Assembly (NCBI RefSeq): GCF_900104145.1
Contig: NZ_FNLB01000006.1
Location: forward strand, 3,236,501 to 3,300,500
Direction: 5' to 3'
Length of the DNA: 64,000 bases
Source of the DNA: Pseudovibrio sp. Tun.PSC04-5.I4
GTDB taxonomy: Bacteria; Pseudomonadota; Alphaproteobacteria; Rhizobiales; Stappiaceae
Shown: positions 8,904-16,584 of the stretch, piece after piece
Position numbering within the stretch: position 1 is the stretch's first letter
Layout of the letters: each line of letters opens with the position of its first letter
Translations under genes and position numbers: made by a program
Notes under the pieces: model-generated
What the model saw: only the letters and a program-made list of their open reading frames with translations
What the model was told of the DNA's origin: nothing
Database searches by the model: none

Positions 8904-9044
8904 ATGCCAACTTTGACCCGATTGCTGTCTATCATAGGATTAATCGTTACCGGCGCTGTACTGAGTATGTACGCGGTGGTGAGTTATGTTGAACCGGAGC
9001 CACGACAGATTGTTGTAGAGATTAGCAAGGAAGGCTTCGAATAG
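8904..9044 (+). CDS. Single-helix membrane microprotein upstream of xerD
   Basis: A 46-codon open frame (ATG at 8904, TAG at 9042-9044). It has a short basic N-terminus (M-P-T-L-T-R), one hydrophobic helix over about residues 7-27, then a charged tail (V-E-P-E-P-R-Q) ending in K-E-G-F-E. It fits exactly between the aroK promoter region and xerD, seven bases before the xerD start, so it would be co-transcribed with xerD. An AGGTT ribosome-site-like stretch lies nine bases upstream. I do not know a function. The start, helix and spacing make it likely to be translated. Confidence 0.6.
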   Translation: MPTLTRLLSIIGLIVTGAVLSMYAVVSYVEPEPRQIVVEISKEGFE

Positions 9045-9051
9045 GCATTGT

Positions 9052-9975
9052 ATGCGTCAATTTTTTGAAACTGAACGCTTTTTTGAAATGCTGAGCGTTG
9101 AGCGTGTGAGCGCGTTCAACACATTGGAAAGTTACGGATCCGACCTTGAAGACTTCGACCGTTTTCTCGCTGCACAGAGTGTTGATCTCATTGCTGTGCA
9201 GGTCACTGACGTGCGTGCTTATCTTTCTGATCTGACGGGTCGCGGTTTTGCTGCATCCTCACAAGCACGCCGTCTCTCTGCGCTTCGCCAGTTCTATCAG
9301 TTCTGTTATGCGGAGGGTATTCGTGATGATGACCCGACCCGTACCGTCGCCTCTCCGAAAAAAGGCTCCAGTTTGCCTGGTGTTTTGAGTGAGGAAGAGG
9401 TGGACCGGCTTATCAGCAAGGCTGAGGAATTAGCTAAGAGAACATATGATAGCGATGCCAAGCAGATTAGAGCGGCGCGCATCTACACCTTGCTGGAAGT
9501 TTTGTATGCCACAGGTCTGCGGGTTTCCGAGCTTGTGTCGCTACCCGTCTCTGCCGCTATCCGGGATAGCCGGTTGATTACGGTAAAGGGGAAGGGCGGC
9601 AAGGAGCGGGCTGTGCCGCTCTCGGTTCGATCTCAAACCGCCATGATTGAGTATGTGCGATTGCGGGCTTCGGTTGGCGCTTATGCAGATAGCGTGTGGT
9701 TGTTTCCCTCCCACGGAGAGAGCGGATATTTTACGCGCCAAGCTTTTGGTCGTGATTTGAAAGTGCTGGCTGTGGAAGCGGGGATTGATCGGAACAAAGT
9801 TTCTCCGCATGTGATGCGCCATGCGTTTGCCTCTCACCTTTTGCAGAACGGTGCTGATTTGCGCGTTGTGCAGCAGTTGCTTGGGCATGCAGATATTTCA
9901 ACAACGCAGATTTATACGCATGTGTTGGAAGAGCGCTTGCAGCAGCTCGTGCAAGACCATCACCCGCTTGCGTAA
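9052..9975 (+). CDS. xerD: Site-specific tyrosine recombinase XerD
   Basis: A 307-aa tyrosine recombinase that with XerC resolves chromosome dimers at dif. The N-terminal SAM-like DNA-binding domain covers about residues 1-105. The catalytic domain carries Arg in ATGLRVSEL, Lys in KGKGGKERAVP, HVMRHAF (His and second Arg), LGHADIS and the nucleophile Tyr in TQIYTHV. Its place opposite aroK is typical of Rhizobiales. There is no sign that it is a mobile-element integrase, although a tRNA gene lies 71 bases downstream. An SNTLESY-like N-terminal pattern fits XerD rather than XerC. Confidence 0.93.
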   Translation: MRQFFETERFFEMLSVERVSAFNTLESYGSDLEDFDRFLAAQSVDLIAVQVTDVRAYLSDLTGRGFAASSQARRLSALRQFYQFCYAEGIRDDDPTRTVASPKKGSSLPGVLSEEEVDRLISKAEELAKRTYDSDAKQIRAARIYTLLEVLYATGLRVSELVSLPVSAAIRDSRLITVKGKGGKERAVPLSVRSQTAMIEYVRLRASVGAYADSVWLFPSHGESGYFTRQAFGRDLKVLAVEAGIDRNKVSPHVMRHAFASHLLQNGADLRVVQQLLGHADISTTQIYTHVLEERLQQLVQDHHPLA

Positions 9976-10046
9976 CGTGGGTGAATTGGTTTTGCAGACG
10001 CACTGATAGGGTCGGTGCACAATCAATAAATTTTAAGGGAGAAGAG

Positions 10047-10132
10047 TGGTGCCCCCGGCCAGACTCGAACTGGCACGCCCAATGGACAGCAGATTTTGAA
10101 TCTACCGCGTCTACCAGTTCCGCCACGGGGGC
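10047..10132 (-). tRNA. tRNA-Leu (anticodon CAA)
   Basis: The minus strand reads as a complete class II tRNA: acceptor stem GCCCCCG/CGGGGGC, D arm with GGTAGACGC, anticodon stem GTAGA/TCTGC around loop TTCAAAA (anticodon CAA), a variable arm, a T loop TTCGAGTC, discriminator A and an encoded CCA. It is 86 nucleotides long with CCA. No integrated element or direct repeat was seen at its 3' end. Confidence 0.95.
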
Positions 10133-10394
10133 AACGGTTGGTAAAGGCGGAATATATCGAGATGGGCCCCACGTCAATAATTTGATTCAGCTAACCACAG
10201 CATTGTAGGCACCTAACCACATATATTTACGGGGATAAAAAGCGACCAGCTGCTTTTGTTGCCATATTTGCATGATTGCTGGTGTGGTTTGCGATAGCAA
10301 TTCTCTGCAAGTTTAGTACGGAATACCACCGCAAATTGAACTAAGCTGAATTCTTCGTATTTTAGTTATTATTTGTTTGGAGCACGTCAGATTT
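10133..10394. other. Gap upstream of the DedA-like gene
   Basis: These 262 bases between the tRNA-Leu 5' end and the DedA/YqaA-like gene hold no convincing gene. They must contain the promoters of the leftward tRNA and the rightward membrane-protein gene, but I could not assign boxes with confidence. Confidence 0.4.
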
Positions 10395-10973
10395 ATGCTG
10401 CGTCGTCTTTATGACTGGACCCTTTCTCTTTCTGCTGGCCCGCGCGCACCGTATGCGCTTGGGTTTGTTGCCTTCGTAGAAAGCTCCGTTTTTCCTTTGC
10501 CGCCGGATCTTCTTCTCATTCCTATGTGTGTGAGCAAGAGACAAAAAGCCTGGCTGTATGCCCTCATCTGTATGGTTGCTTCTGTGCTGGGTGGTCTCTT
10601 AGGGTACATGATCGGGGCTGTGCTGTTTGAAGAGGTGGCTAAGCCGATCCTGTCGTTTTACGGCTACATGGAAAAATTCGATCGGTTTGCAAAGATCTTT
10701 GAGGACTGGGGCTGGTGGTTTGTCTTTATCGCTGGTTTGACGCCGTTTCCCTACAAAGTAATTACTATTGCGAGTGGCGTTTTTGCACTGAATATACCAG
10801 TGTTCATCATGGCGAGCATCGTCTCCCGTGGAATTCGGTTTTTCGTGGTTGCTGGCCTTGTGTATCTGTTTGGCCCAACCATTCGCGATTTCATCGAAAA
10901 GCGCCTGGGGCTGGTCTTTACCGCCTTTATTGTGCTGCTGGTCGGTGGCTTTGCTCTGATTAAATTTCTTTAA
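10395..10973 (+). CDS. YqaA/DedA-type membrane protein (SNARE-associated Golgi family)
   Basis: A 192-aa inner-membrane protein with about five hydrophobic segments. It shows the DedA/YqaA features: an early F-V-E-S-S-V-F-P-L-P-P-D stretch in a re-entrant loop and the later F-I-A-G-L-T-P-F-P-Y-K motif with its conserved proline and basic residue. DedA-superfamily proteins are implicated in lipid-carrier or phospholipid flipping and membrane homeostasis; the exact substrate here is unknown. I chose ATG 10395 over an upstream in-frame TTG at 10377 because the family starts near L-R-R-L-Y-D-W. Confidence 0.85.
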   Translation: MLRRLYDWTLSLSAGPRAPYALGFVAFVESSVFPLPPDLLLIPMCVSKRQKAWLYALICMVASVLGGLLGYMIGAVLFEEVAKPILSFYGYMEKFDRFAKIFEDWGWWFVFIAGLTPFPYKVITIASGVFALNIPVFIMASIVSRGIRFFVVAGLVYLFGPTIRDFIEKRLGLVFTAFIVLLVGGFALIKFL

Positions 10974-11000
10974 GGCAGCTTGTAATTAGTCCGGATTGTA

Positions 11001-11075
11001 CAAACTGCTTTAAATCTTTGTTTTTGCGCGTATTCTTATCCGAAAACCGGGCCCACTTTTCGGGAATACGCTTAA
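11001..11075. repeat. Dispersed intergenic repeat, copy A
   Basis: The stretch beginning CAAACTGCTTTAA and running through a GCGCGTATTCTTATC segment to a CGAAAACC...CACTTTTCG palindrome matches a second copy at 24608-24683 over most of its length. This CCGAAAAC..CACTTTTCGG type is familiar as an intergenic mosaic element in Rhizobiales genomes. It sits directly ahead of dsbB and could form a hairpin in its leader. Confidence 0.7.
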
Positions 11076-11089
11076 GAGGTTAACTGGAA

Positions 11090-11617
11090 ATGGTAAGACG
11101 CTTTTTTGCGCTACTCCTAAAAGACCCATTGGTATTTGCTGCTGTTCTTGTGACATTGGGAAGCGCTTCGTCGTTGGCAATGGCGTGGGGTTTTGAGCTG
11201 ATCGGTGGATATAAGCCGTGTCCGTTGTGTCTCATTCAACGTAACCCGTATTACGCTGGTGTGGTGCTTGGGCTGCTGGCTTTGCTGTTTACGAAGTCAG
11301 AAAAGTACCGCTGGGTTTCCGTGCTGGCACTTCTGGGTGCAGCTGGTGGCTTCCTCTATGGCGGCGGCGTTGGTTTCTACCAAGCGGGTGCTGAGTGGGA
11401 AATCTGGTTGGGACCGAACGACTGTTCCGCCGGTGGCAGCATGGAGCTGGGTTCTGCGGCCAACATGTTGCAAAATCTGACCACATCCAAAGTGGTGAGC
11501 TGTTCTGTTGCACAGTTCCGCATCTTCGGCCTTTCCTTCGCAGGCATGAACGTTTTCTACTCCACCGCAATTACGTTTATCGCGCTGTGTGGTGTGATTC
11601 TCAAACGGAAGAAATAA
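11090..11617 (+). CDS. dsbB: Disulfide bond formation protein DsbB
   Basis: A 175-aa inner-membrane protein with four hydrophobic helices that reoxidises DsbA and passes electrons to quinone. The first periplasmic redox pair is C44-P-L-C47 in the YKPCPLCLIQRNPYY signature. The second pair is the Cys in NDCSAGG and the one in VVSCSVAQ. Both are intact. No dsbA lies nearby. The gene stands alone between repeat copy A and a bidirectional terminator. Confidence 0.92.
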   Translation: MVRRFFALLLKDPLVFAAVLVTLGSASSLAMAWGFELIGGYKPCPLCLIQRNPYYAGVVLGLLALLFTKSEKYRWVSVLALLGAAGGFLYGGGVGFYQAGAEWEIWLGPNDCSAGGSMELGSAANMLQNLTTSKVVSCSVAQFRIFGLSFAGMNVFYSTAITFIALCGVILKRKK

Positions 11618-11658
11618 ACTGCTAGATATCTGATAGCCGCCGGAAATTGACGACACAA

Positions 11659-11695
11659 AAAAAGCCCGAGGTTCTACGCAGGCCTCGGGCTTTTT
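11659..11695. terminator. Bidirectional terminator between dsbB and ppa
   Basis: AAAAAGCCCGAGG and CCTCGGGCTTTTT flank a ten-base loop. Runs of A before and T after give a T-tract on both strands, so it can stop dsbB and the convergent ppa. Confidence 0.9.
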
Positions 11696-11724
11696 GTATC
11701 TTGCTAAGACAAAGACTGGCTAAA

Positions 11725-12261
11725 TTAGCCTTCTGCTTTGTTGTGGCGCTCGATGCTCTCAACGATGAGGCGCTGAGCTTCCTCGATGCCGTGAATGCCG
11801 GTGATCTTTACCCACTTGTTTGGCTCAAGGTCTTTGTAGTGCTCAAAGAAGTGCTCGATCTGCTTGATGGTGATTTCAGGCAGGTCTTCGACGGTTTTGA
11901 CTGATTCATAGCGGCGGGTCAGCTTGTTGCTTGGCACTGCGATGATTTTTTCGTCCTGGCCGGCCTCATCTTCCATCATCAGGACGCCAATCGGACGGCA
12001 GCTCATGACAGCGCCTGGAACGACTGGACGTTGGTTTACGACAATGACGTCAATTGGGTCACCATCACCGCAAAGGGTGTGTGGTACAAAGCCGTAGTTA
12101 CCTGGGTAACGCATTGGGGTGTAGAGGAAGCGATCGACGAACATTGCGCCGGATTCTTTTTCCATTTCGTATTTGATCGGCTCTCCGCCAACTGGGACTT
12201 CAATGATGACATTGATGTCCTCTGGTGGGTTCTTACCGACAGGAATACGATCGATACGCAT
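11725..12261 (-). CDS. ppa: Inorganic pyrophosphatase (family I)
   Basis: A 178-aa soluble enzyme that hydrolyses pyrophosphate to phosphate and drives biosynthetic reactions forward. The active-site signature G-D-G-D-P-I-D-V-I-V is present, as are the RYPGNYGF stretch with its conserved tyrosine and the later D-E-K-I-I-A-V-P loop. The length is standard for bacterial family I. It is a single-gene unit, convergent with dsbB across the shared terminator. Confidence 0.97.
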   Translation of the reverse strand: MRIDRIPVGKNPPEDINVIIEVPVGGEPIKYEMEKESGAMFVDRFLYTPMRYPGNYGFVPHTLCGDGDPIDVIVVNQRPVVPGAVMSCRPIGVLMMEDEAGQDEKIIAVPSNKLTRRYESVKTVEDLPEITIKQIEHFFEHYKDLEPNKWVKITGIHGIEEAQRLIVESIERHNKAEG

Positions 12262-12400
12262 TTATGTATACTCCAATTTCATTTGCTGCCTGTATTGCAG
12301 GGGCTTCAGCGCGTTGCAAGATATATTTCGCCTGAGCGCATTGCGCATTTAGTTCAAGCGTTTCCTTACGGATAACTCTGGGAAAAGTGGGTGCTTCATA

Positions 12401-12994
12401 TTGAAGAATTTTCAAATTATCCTTGCTGTTGCGACCAGCCTTTTTGCCTGTAATTCAGCTTTTGCAGAAAGCGTCTATTCCTCACTAGATTTAGACGAGA
12501 CATGTGAGCTTCAGGAAAAGCCTGAAAACACAGGTGATAATGCTACTTGGAGATGTCAGGGATATAACGATATTCCCATTTATGTGGGTGAAGGCGATCT
12601 CAGATTTTTCATCAGTTTTGGCGATCAAGCGCGGGATGAGCCTGCCGCTTCTCAAACCCTAGGTCCATGGAACCGATTGGGTTCTACCATTGAATGGGTG
12701 CTGGAAGAGGGCAAACCGGTTGCAACCATTTTGCGCTGGCACACGGATGTTCCCGCTGATGTGGCGGGAAATAAAGACGCGGATGCGGATGGCTTCTACC
12801 GTGGTCAGGTGCTGGTGATTACTCAGTTGGGGCAAGGCAAGACCTGCCATATTGGGTACGTGGATGCGCGGGCCAGCAAAAAAGCAAACCAACTGGCGCG
12901 GGATGCTGCTGGACTATTGGCGGGCATTTGGGATTGTACCAGCCAGCCAAAACTACTTGGAGGCGGTGGTTTGTCTCTTGGTTTCTCTGATTAA
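12401..12994 (+). CDS. Exported protein of unknown function
   Basis: A 197-aa protein starting at TTG. The N-terminus is a clear Sec signal (K-N-F-Q-I-I-L-A-V-A... with an A-F-A cleavage motif near residue 22). The mature part has Cys residues at about 35, 50, 147 and 178, enough for two disulfides, and no lipobox. Stretches such as W-R-C-Q-G-Y and T-C-H-I-G-Y-V-D-A look conserved, but I cannot name a family. No upstream in-frame ATG exists, so TTG is the likely start. It is divergent from ppa and followed by a long gene-poor gap. Confidence 0.65.
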   Translation: MKNFQIILAVATSLFACNSAFAESVYSSLDLDETCELQEKPENTGDNATWRCQGYNDIPIYVGEGDLRFFISFGDQARDEPAASQTLGPWNRLGSTIEWVLEEGKPVATILRWHTDVPADVAGNKDADADGFYRGQVLVITQLGQGKTCHIGYVDARASKKANQLARDAAGLLAGIWDCTSQPKLLGGGGLSLGFSD

Positions 12995-13465
12995 AGCTGG
13001 GTGGTAAGTCGCAGCGTTGGGTTGCAAGGGGTGGTTCGGTTCCATGTCTGCACTCTGATGGAGCGTTCAATCGGGGTAAGGGGTGAGAGTACTCCGCCGA
13101 TGCTTCACAGAACCGAACCTGCTTGGGCAACAACGGTAATTTGTCTTGGCTTCATGGCTGACCCATGACGCAAATGGGGCTAAAACAAGAAACTACTGTG
13201 ACAATTTTAGCGTGTACCCTCAAATCTCAAGGAGTGTGTTGTTGGTTCGGAGAAAGGCCTCAGTCTTGTGTTCATTCTGGCTTTGCCGCAGGATAGCCGG
13301 ATTGTGTGGTAAGCTGGAGCGTGTCGTGTTCCTTCGTATTTACAAGACAAGCTCCAGCGTTCTGGTTTGGGCGAAGTCTTGCCGTGTGATTGAAGGTAAT
13401 CAAACCGAACGCGCTCTAGGATTTATCAAAGACCTGAAACTCTGATCTGAACGCAGGAGGCCTTC
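12995..13465. other. Gene-poor interval upstream of the DUF2794 gene
   Basis: This stretch of about 470 bases has no gene I can support. A 99-codon open frame at 13146-13445 has no ribosome site and an unnatural Cys/Arg/Ser-rich composition. The interval holds a short repeat ending in GCGCTCTAG (13387-13420). It ends in a strong AGGAGG ribosome site at 13456-13461. Confidence 0.5.
13387..13420. repeat. Short dispersed repeat with GCGCTCTAG end, copy 1
   Basis: A TGATT...GGTAATCA segment followed by GAACGCGCTCTAG resembles the copy at 27568-27599 (TGATTATGATTAGG ... GAAAGCGCTCTAG). The GAAnGCGCTCTAG tail is a common intergenic motif in Rhizobiales as far as I recall. Its function is unknown. 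Confidence 0.4.
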
Positions 13466-13870
13466 ATGAGTGAAGGAGATGATATTGCAATAGAGTCAGG
13501 GAGCGTTCGCTCTCTTGATGGCCGTTCCAGCAGTGCTGCCGTTAATCGAAAACCGAACCTCCCTAAACCGATAATTGCTTTTCATCGAACGGAACTTAAT
13601 CAGATTCTCAGGCTCTATGGGCGCATGGTTGCCAGCGGTGAGTGGCGTGATTACGCCATTGGACATGGGTCTGAAAAAGCCATCTTTGCTATCTTCCGCC
13701 GCTCCAGCGAAATGCCTCTTTACCGTGTTGAGAAAGATCCGAAACTGGCCCGTAAACAAGGCGCGTATAGCGTTGTGGGTGCTGGTGGGATGATCCTGAA
13801 ACGTGGCCATGATCTTGGCAACGTCCTCAAAGTGCTCGAAAAGAAAAAGCACCTGCGTGTGGTTGAGTGA
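13466..13870 (+). CDS. DUF2794 family protein
   Basis: A 134-aa cytoplasmic protein. After a disordered N-terminus of about 35 residues comes the compact DUF2794 domain, with F-H-R-x-E-L-N-Q-I-L-R-L-Y-G-R-M-V, W-R-D-Y-A-I and A-I-F-A-I-F-R-R stretches. The family is found mainly in alphaproteobacteria and has no known function. AGGAGG lies five bases before the ATG, so the start is secure and expression is probably good. The next gene converges on it. Confidence 0.88.
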   Translation: MSEGDDIAIESGSVRSLDGRSSSAAVNRKPNLPKPIIAFHRTELNQILRLYGRMVASGEWRDYAIGHGSEKAIFAIFRRSSEMPLYRVEKDPKLARKQGAYSVVGAGGMILKRGHDLGNVLKVLEKKKHLRVVE

Positions 13871-13897
13871 GTTTATGGCGCTCGCTGCGAGGTCCGT

Positions 13898-14761
13898 CTA
13901 GCTGGATGCTAGGACCGGGTATGTGAAAAACAGGATATGAGTGAGGTTGGTGAGGAAGTGTACGCCAATTGCGACTTCCACCCGTCCTGATTTCCAAAAG
14001 GCCACCCCATAAAACAAACCGGCAATAAAAGAAAAGCCCGCGTAAGAGAGACCGCCACTCAAGTGGTAGTAAGCAAAAAACAAGGATGAAAGCACGAGGG
14101 CCGCTACTCCTGCTAAAACCCCTCGGCCAAATTTATCCAAAAGCTGCCCAAATACGAATTGGCGGAAAAATACTTCTTCTGCGATGCATGTGAACAGCAG
14201 GTTTGCAAAGATCCATACTGGCATAAATGCTGGGAGCTTGGGCGCGAATGCCACCAATCCGGCAACATAGGTTATCCCGATTAAAACGACAGCCGTCGGT
14301 ATGAAAAAGAAAAGCGTCATGCGCAGGGAGCGCAGCCATTCTTTTGCTGAGGTTATATGCGGAACTGCGAAAAGAAGCAGAAAGAACCCTAAGGCAGCTT
14401 TGTCAAAGTTGAGATAGAGAGAATAGGGCGCAGCATCGGGGCTTGTTTGAACACCCGACAAAATCTTCAGATTGTTAAAGCCTGGTGCAGCGTGCGTGAG
14501 CACCAAATGCCCAGCAAGCAGCAGCAATCCGACCAGAGGCAGATACACCCATATTGAGCGTTGCCGTTGATACAGCATAAAGCTCGCGAGCCCGACTGTG
14601 ATGATGAACGCAAGTGCTGGCCAGCTTAAGACGTCAGTGCTGAAACCTGCGACACACGCAAGGACGAACAAAGCGAGCGGGAGCCATGGCTTTTTGAGAA
14701 AAGGGACACTTGCAATGGCAAGCCCGAGAACGCTGTAGGCAATCATTGAAATTGGCATCAT
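13898..14761 (-). CDS. CPBP family intramembrane glutamic protease
   Basis: A 287-aa polytopic membrane protein with about eight hydrophobic helices. The last third holds the three CPBP (Abi/CAAX protease-like) motifs: E-E-V-F-F-R-Q-F near residue 192, F-A-Y-Y-H-L-S-G and H-F-L-T-N. These are the catalytic glutamates and histidines of intramembrane endopeptidases. Bacterial members act in peptide maturation, bacteriocin immunity or signalling; the substrate here is unknown. It is a stand-alone gene, convergent with the DUF2794 gene. Confidence 0.87.
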   Translation of the reverse strand: MMPISMIAYSVLGLAIASVPFLKKPWLPLALFVLACVAGFSTDVLSWPALAFIITVGLASFMLYQRQRSIWVYLPLVGLLLLAGHLVLTHAAPGFNNLKILSGVQTSPDAAPYSLYLNFDKAALGFFLLLFAVPHITSAKEWLRSLRMTLFFFIPTAVVLIGITYVAGLVAFAPKLPAFMPVWIFANLLFTCIAEEVFFRQFVFGQLLDKFGRGVLAGVAALVLSSLFFAYYHLSGGLSYAGFSFIAGLFYGVAFWKSGRVEVAIGVHFLTNLTHILFFTYPVLASS

Positions 14762-14969
14762 GAAACTTGCTCTGGAAAATTGAGAAAGCGCTTATCGGAA
14801 AGCCTAGAGGATATGGACGGCGAAATACAGCTGGCTCCAACTCAAATACTACCAGTTGTTTTTGCAGGGACATTGTCAGCTCAATCCGCAAAGGTGAATT
14901 TTGGGGCTGCGTTCCAGACTACTTGAATAGGAAAGTGGTCGTGAGTGCTTGAGTGAAGCCAATTGTGGA

Positions 14970-14995
14970 CCCTACTAACAAAAAAGTTAGTAGGG
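14970..14995. other. Perfect 10-bp inverted repeat with A6 loop
   Basis: CCCTACTAAC-AAAAAA-GTTAGTAGGG lies in the 286-base gap between the CPBP and permease genes, about 50 bases after the permease stop. It is perfect but has no T-run after either arm, so it is at best a weak terminator for the leftward permease transcript. The rest of the gap shows nothing I can call. Confidence 0.45.
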
Positions 14996-15047
14996 TGCGA
15001 TTTGCGTGAGTTGGCGATATTGGCAGTTTCTATCTAACTCTCAATGA

Positions 15048-15962
15048 TCAGAATATCAGCGTGTAGAGGAAGCCGGCGCTGACGGCCATTCCTAGGATGA
15101 CAAAGAGGAAGGCGAGGATCATCTGGTTTTTGAACATGGATTTCAATAGGATGACCTCTGTCAGGCTGGCGCCTGCGCTTCCGATGATGAGTGCCATGAT
15201 TGTGCCAAGGCCCATGCCTTTGCTGGCAAGAACGGCAGCCAGAGGGATGACGGCTTCTGCCCGGATGTAGAGCGGAATGCCGATGATGGCTGCTATTGGA
15301 ATGGAGAGGTAGTTGTCTTCACTTGCGACAGACGAGATCAGCTCTGTTGGCATGAAGCCGTAGATCATTGAGCCGACTGCGATGCCGATAACAAGAAATG
15401 GCAAGACCTTCACGAAATCAGCCCATGTGGTCTTCCAAATTCTCAGCCATTTGTTGTCTTGTTTGGCTGCTGTTCCACATGAGGAGCTAGCGCGGCGGCT
15501 TTGCGGGGTTTGGTAGGCCTCTGATTTCACGAACCGTTCAAAGCCCAACCGTTCCAGACTGTAACCAGCGATGATGGACACGCCTAACGCGATACCAAAA
15601 TAGAAGAGTGTTACCTGCATGCCGAAGGTGACAAGGAACAAGCCGATGATAATCGGGTTGAGGAGCGGGCTAGCAAACAGAAATACCATCATGGTGCCAA
15701 AACCAGCTCTGGCGCGCAGCAACCCTTTGAGAAACGGGATTGTTGAGCAGGAGCAGAACGGAGTGATGGAGCCAAGGAACGCGGCTGTGATGTAACCCCT
15801 GCCATGCTTGCTGCTGAGGATGCTTTGAATTTTGCTTGGCGGAATGTACTCCTGCAAGATGCCAACGAAGTAGCTGATTGCGAGGAACAGCACGGTTAGT
15901 TCTGCTGCCAGAAACAGGAACATGTTGAGTGTGTCCTGCAACATTTGGGCTGTTATTGTCAT
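15048..15962 (-). CDS. ArsP-like permease (PF03773 family)
   Basis: A 304-aa inner-membrane protein with about eight membrane segments. The signature stretch around residues 65-100, with P-F-C-S-C-S-T-I-P and F-L-F-A-S-P-L-L-N-P, marks the ArsP/DUF318 permease family. Members export methylated trivalent arsenicals (ArsP) or are uncharacterised permeases. A cytoplasmic loop near residue 160 carries another Cys. It is divergent from an ArsR regulator with two operator-like palindromes in the gap, so induction by arsenic, another metalloid or a thiol-reactive compound is a fair inference. The substrate is not proven. Confidence 0.85.
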   Translation of the reverse strand: MTITAQMLQDTLNMFLFLAAELTVLFLAISYFVGILQEYIPPSKIQSILSSKHGRGYITAAFLGSITPFCSCSTIPFLKGLLRARAGFGTMMVFLFASPLLNPIIIGLFLVTFGMQVTLFYFGIALGVSIIAGYSLERLGFERFVKSEAYQTPQSRRASSSCGTAAKQDNKWLRIWKTTWADFVKVLPFLVIGIAVGSMIYGFMPTELISSVASEDNYLSIPIAAIIGIPLYIRAEAVIPLAAVLASKGMGLGTIMALIIGSAGASLTEVILLKSMFKNQMILAFLFVILGMAVSAGFLYTLIF

Positions 15963-15980
15963 TGGACTGGCCTTGTTCTA

Positions 15981-16002
15981 TATTTCCAGAATTGTCGAAA
16001 TA
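15981..16002. promoter_or_regulatory. Probable ArsR operator, site 1
   Basis: TATTTC-N10-GAAATA, with spacer CAGAATTGTC, lies 18 bases upstream of the permease start. It shares its ATTGTCGAAATA half exactly with site 2, so both are probably bound by the same dimer. The nearest candidate is the ArsR protein encoded next door. Confidence 0.7.
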
Positions 16003-16027
16003 ATAGAACTATGGCTTTCATTGTCAA

Positions 16028-16053
16028 GATATTTCTAGTATTGTCGAAATATC
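16028..16053. promoter_or_regulatory. Probable ArsR operator, site 2
   Basis: GATATTTC-N10-GAAATATC, with spacer TAGTATTGTC and perfect eight-base arms, lies 18 bases before the arsR start. It is centred 49 bases from site 1. The arrangement suggests joint control of the divergent permease and regulator promoters. Confidence 0.78.
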
Positions 16054-16071
16054 AGAAAAAAGGCCGAACCG

Positions 16072-16371
16072 ATGAACATTGATGAGATCGCTAAAGCTTT
16101 GAAAGAGCTTGGGCATTCAACTAGACTGAGGATCTACAAGCGATTGGTGCAGGCTGGCCTTCAAGGGATGGCTGTTGGTCAGTTGCAGGAGGATCTGGAA
16201 ATTCCGGGCTCCACCTTGTCTCACCACATCGCTGGGCTGGTCTCTGCCGGATTGGTGAAGCAACGCCGTGAAGGACGTACGCTCTATTGTGTTGCGCAGT
16301 TTGAGAAGTTGGATTTAGTCCTGAGTTTCTTAAAGGATGAATGCTGCATTGATGAGCGTTCCCGTGCTTAG
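16072..16371 (+). CDS. ArsR family transcriptional regulator
   Basis: A 99-aa winged-helix repressor. The recognition helix contains S-T-L-S-H-H-I-A-G-L (about residues 48-57), followed by the wing K-Q-R-R-E-G-R-T-L-Y. It lacks the classical ELCVCD metal site on helix 3 but ends in a vicinal pair, C91-C92, in K-D-E-C-C-I. That pair could bind As(III) or another thiophile, as in ArsR types with C-terminal cysteines. It is divergent from the ArsP-like permease, and two palindromes in between are the obvious operators. Binding as a dimer is expected from the family. Confidence 0.88.
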   Translation: MNIDEIAKALKELGHSTRLRIYKRLVQAGLQGMAVGQLQEDLEIPGSTLSHHIAGLVSAGLVKQRREGRTLYCVAQFEKLDLVLSFLKDECCIDERSRA

Positions 16372-16514
16372 GGTTGGGCGCATCTCTTTGTATTCCGCAG
16401 GGTAATATATTGAATCATAACATTAAATTCTTAAGTCGGGCTTGAGCTTGTTGATGCGCGCACTAAGATCATTGCTTTGGGAATAAAGCAGTTGGTTCAG
16501 GCTACGGCATAGTC

Positions 16515-16577
16515 GGATTGCTTCATTCTATTTTTATGCGGGCTCCTCTCCAAAACCGGACTCGTTTTAATCTAGGA
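16515..16577. repeat. Degenerate copy of the dispersed intergenic repeat
   Basis: AGTCGGATTG, then TTTTTATGCGGGCTCCTCTCC and CAAAACCGGACTCGTTTT, follow the same order as copy A ahead of dsbB (AGTCCGGATTG, TTTTTGCGCGTATTCTTATCC, GAAAACCGGGCCCACTTTT). The match is partial, so this is a tentative call. It again lies just ahead of a gene start (GTG 16585). Confidence 0.4.
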
Positions 16578-16584
16578 TTTTATT

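Noticed and set aside
9052..10132. xerD next to tRNA-Leu as a possible integrated element
   Set aside because: The recombinase is a standard XerD in its conserved place opposite aroK, and no direct repeat of the tRNA 3' end or element genes follow.
13146..13445. 99-codon open frame in the gap before the DUF2794 gene
   Set aside because: No ribosome site, unnatural composition rich in Cys, Arg and Ser, and it overlaps a dispersed repeat motif.
14767..14952. 61-codon open frame between the CPBP and permease genes
   Set aside because: No ribosome site or recognisable content; overlaps the start region of the CPBP gene on the other strand.
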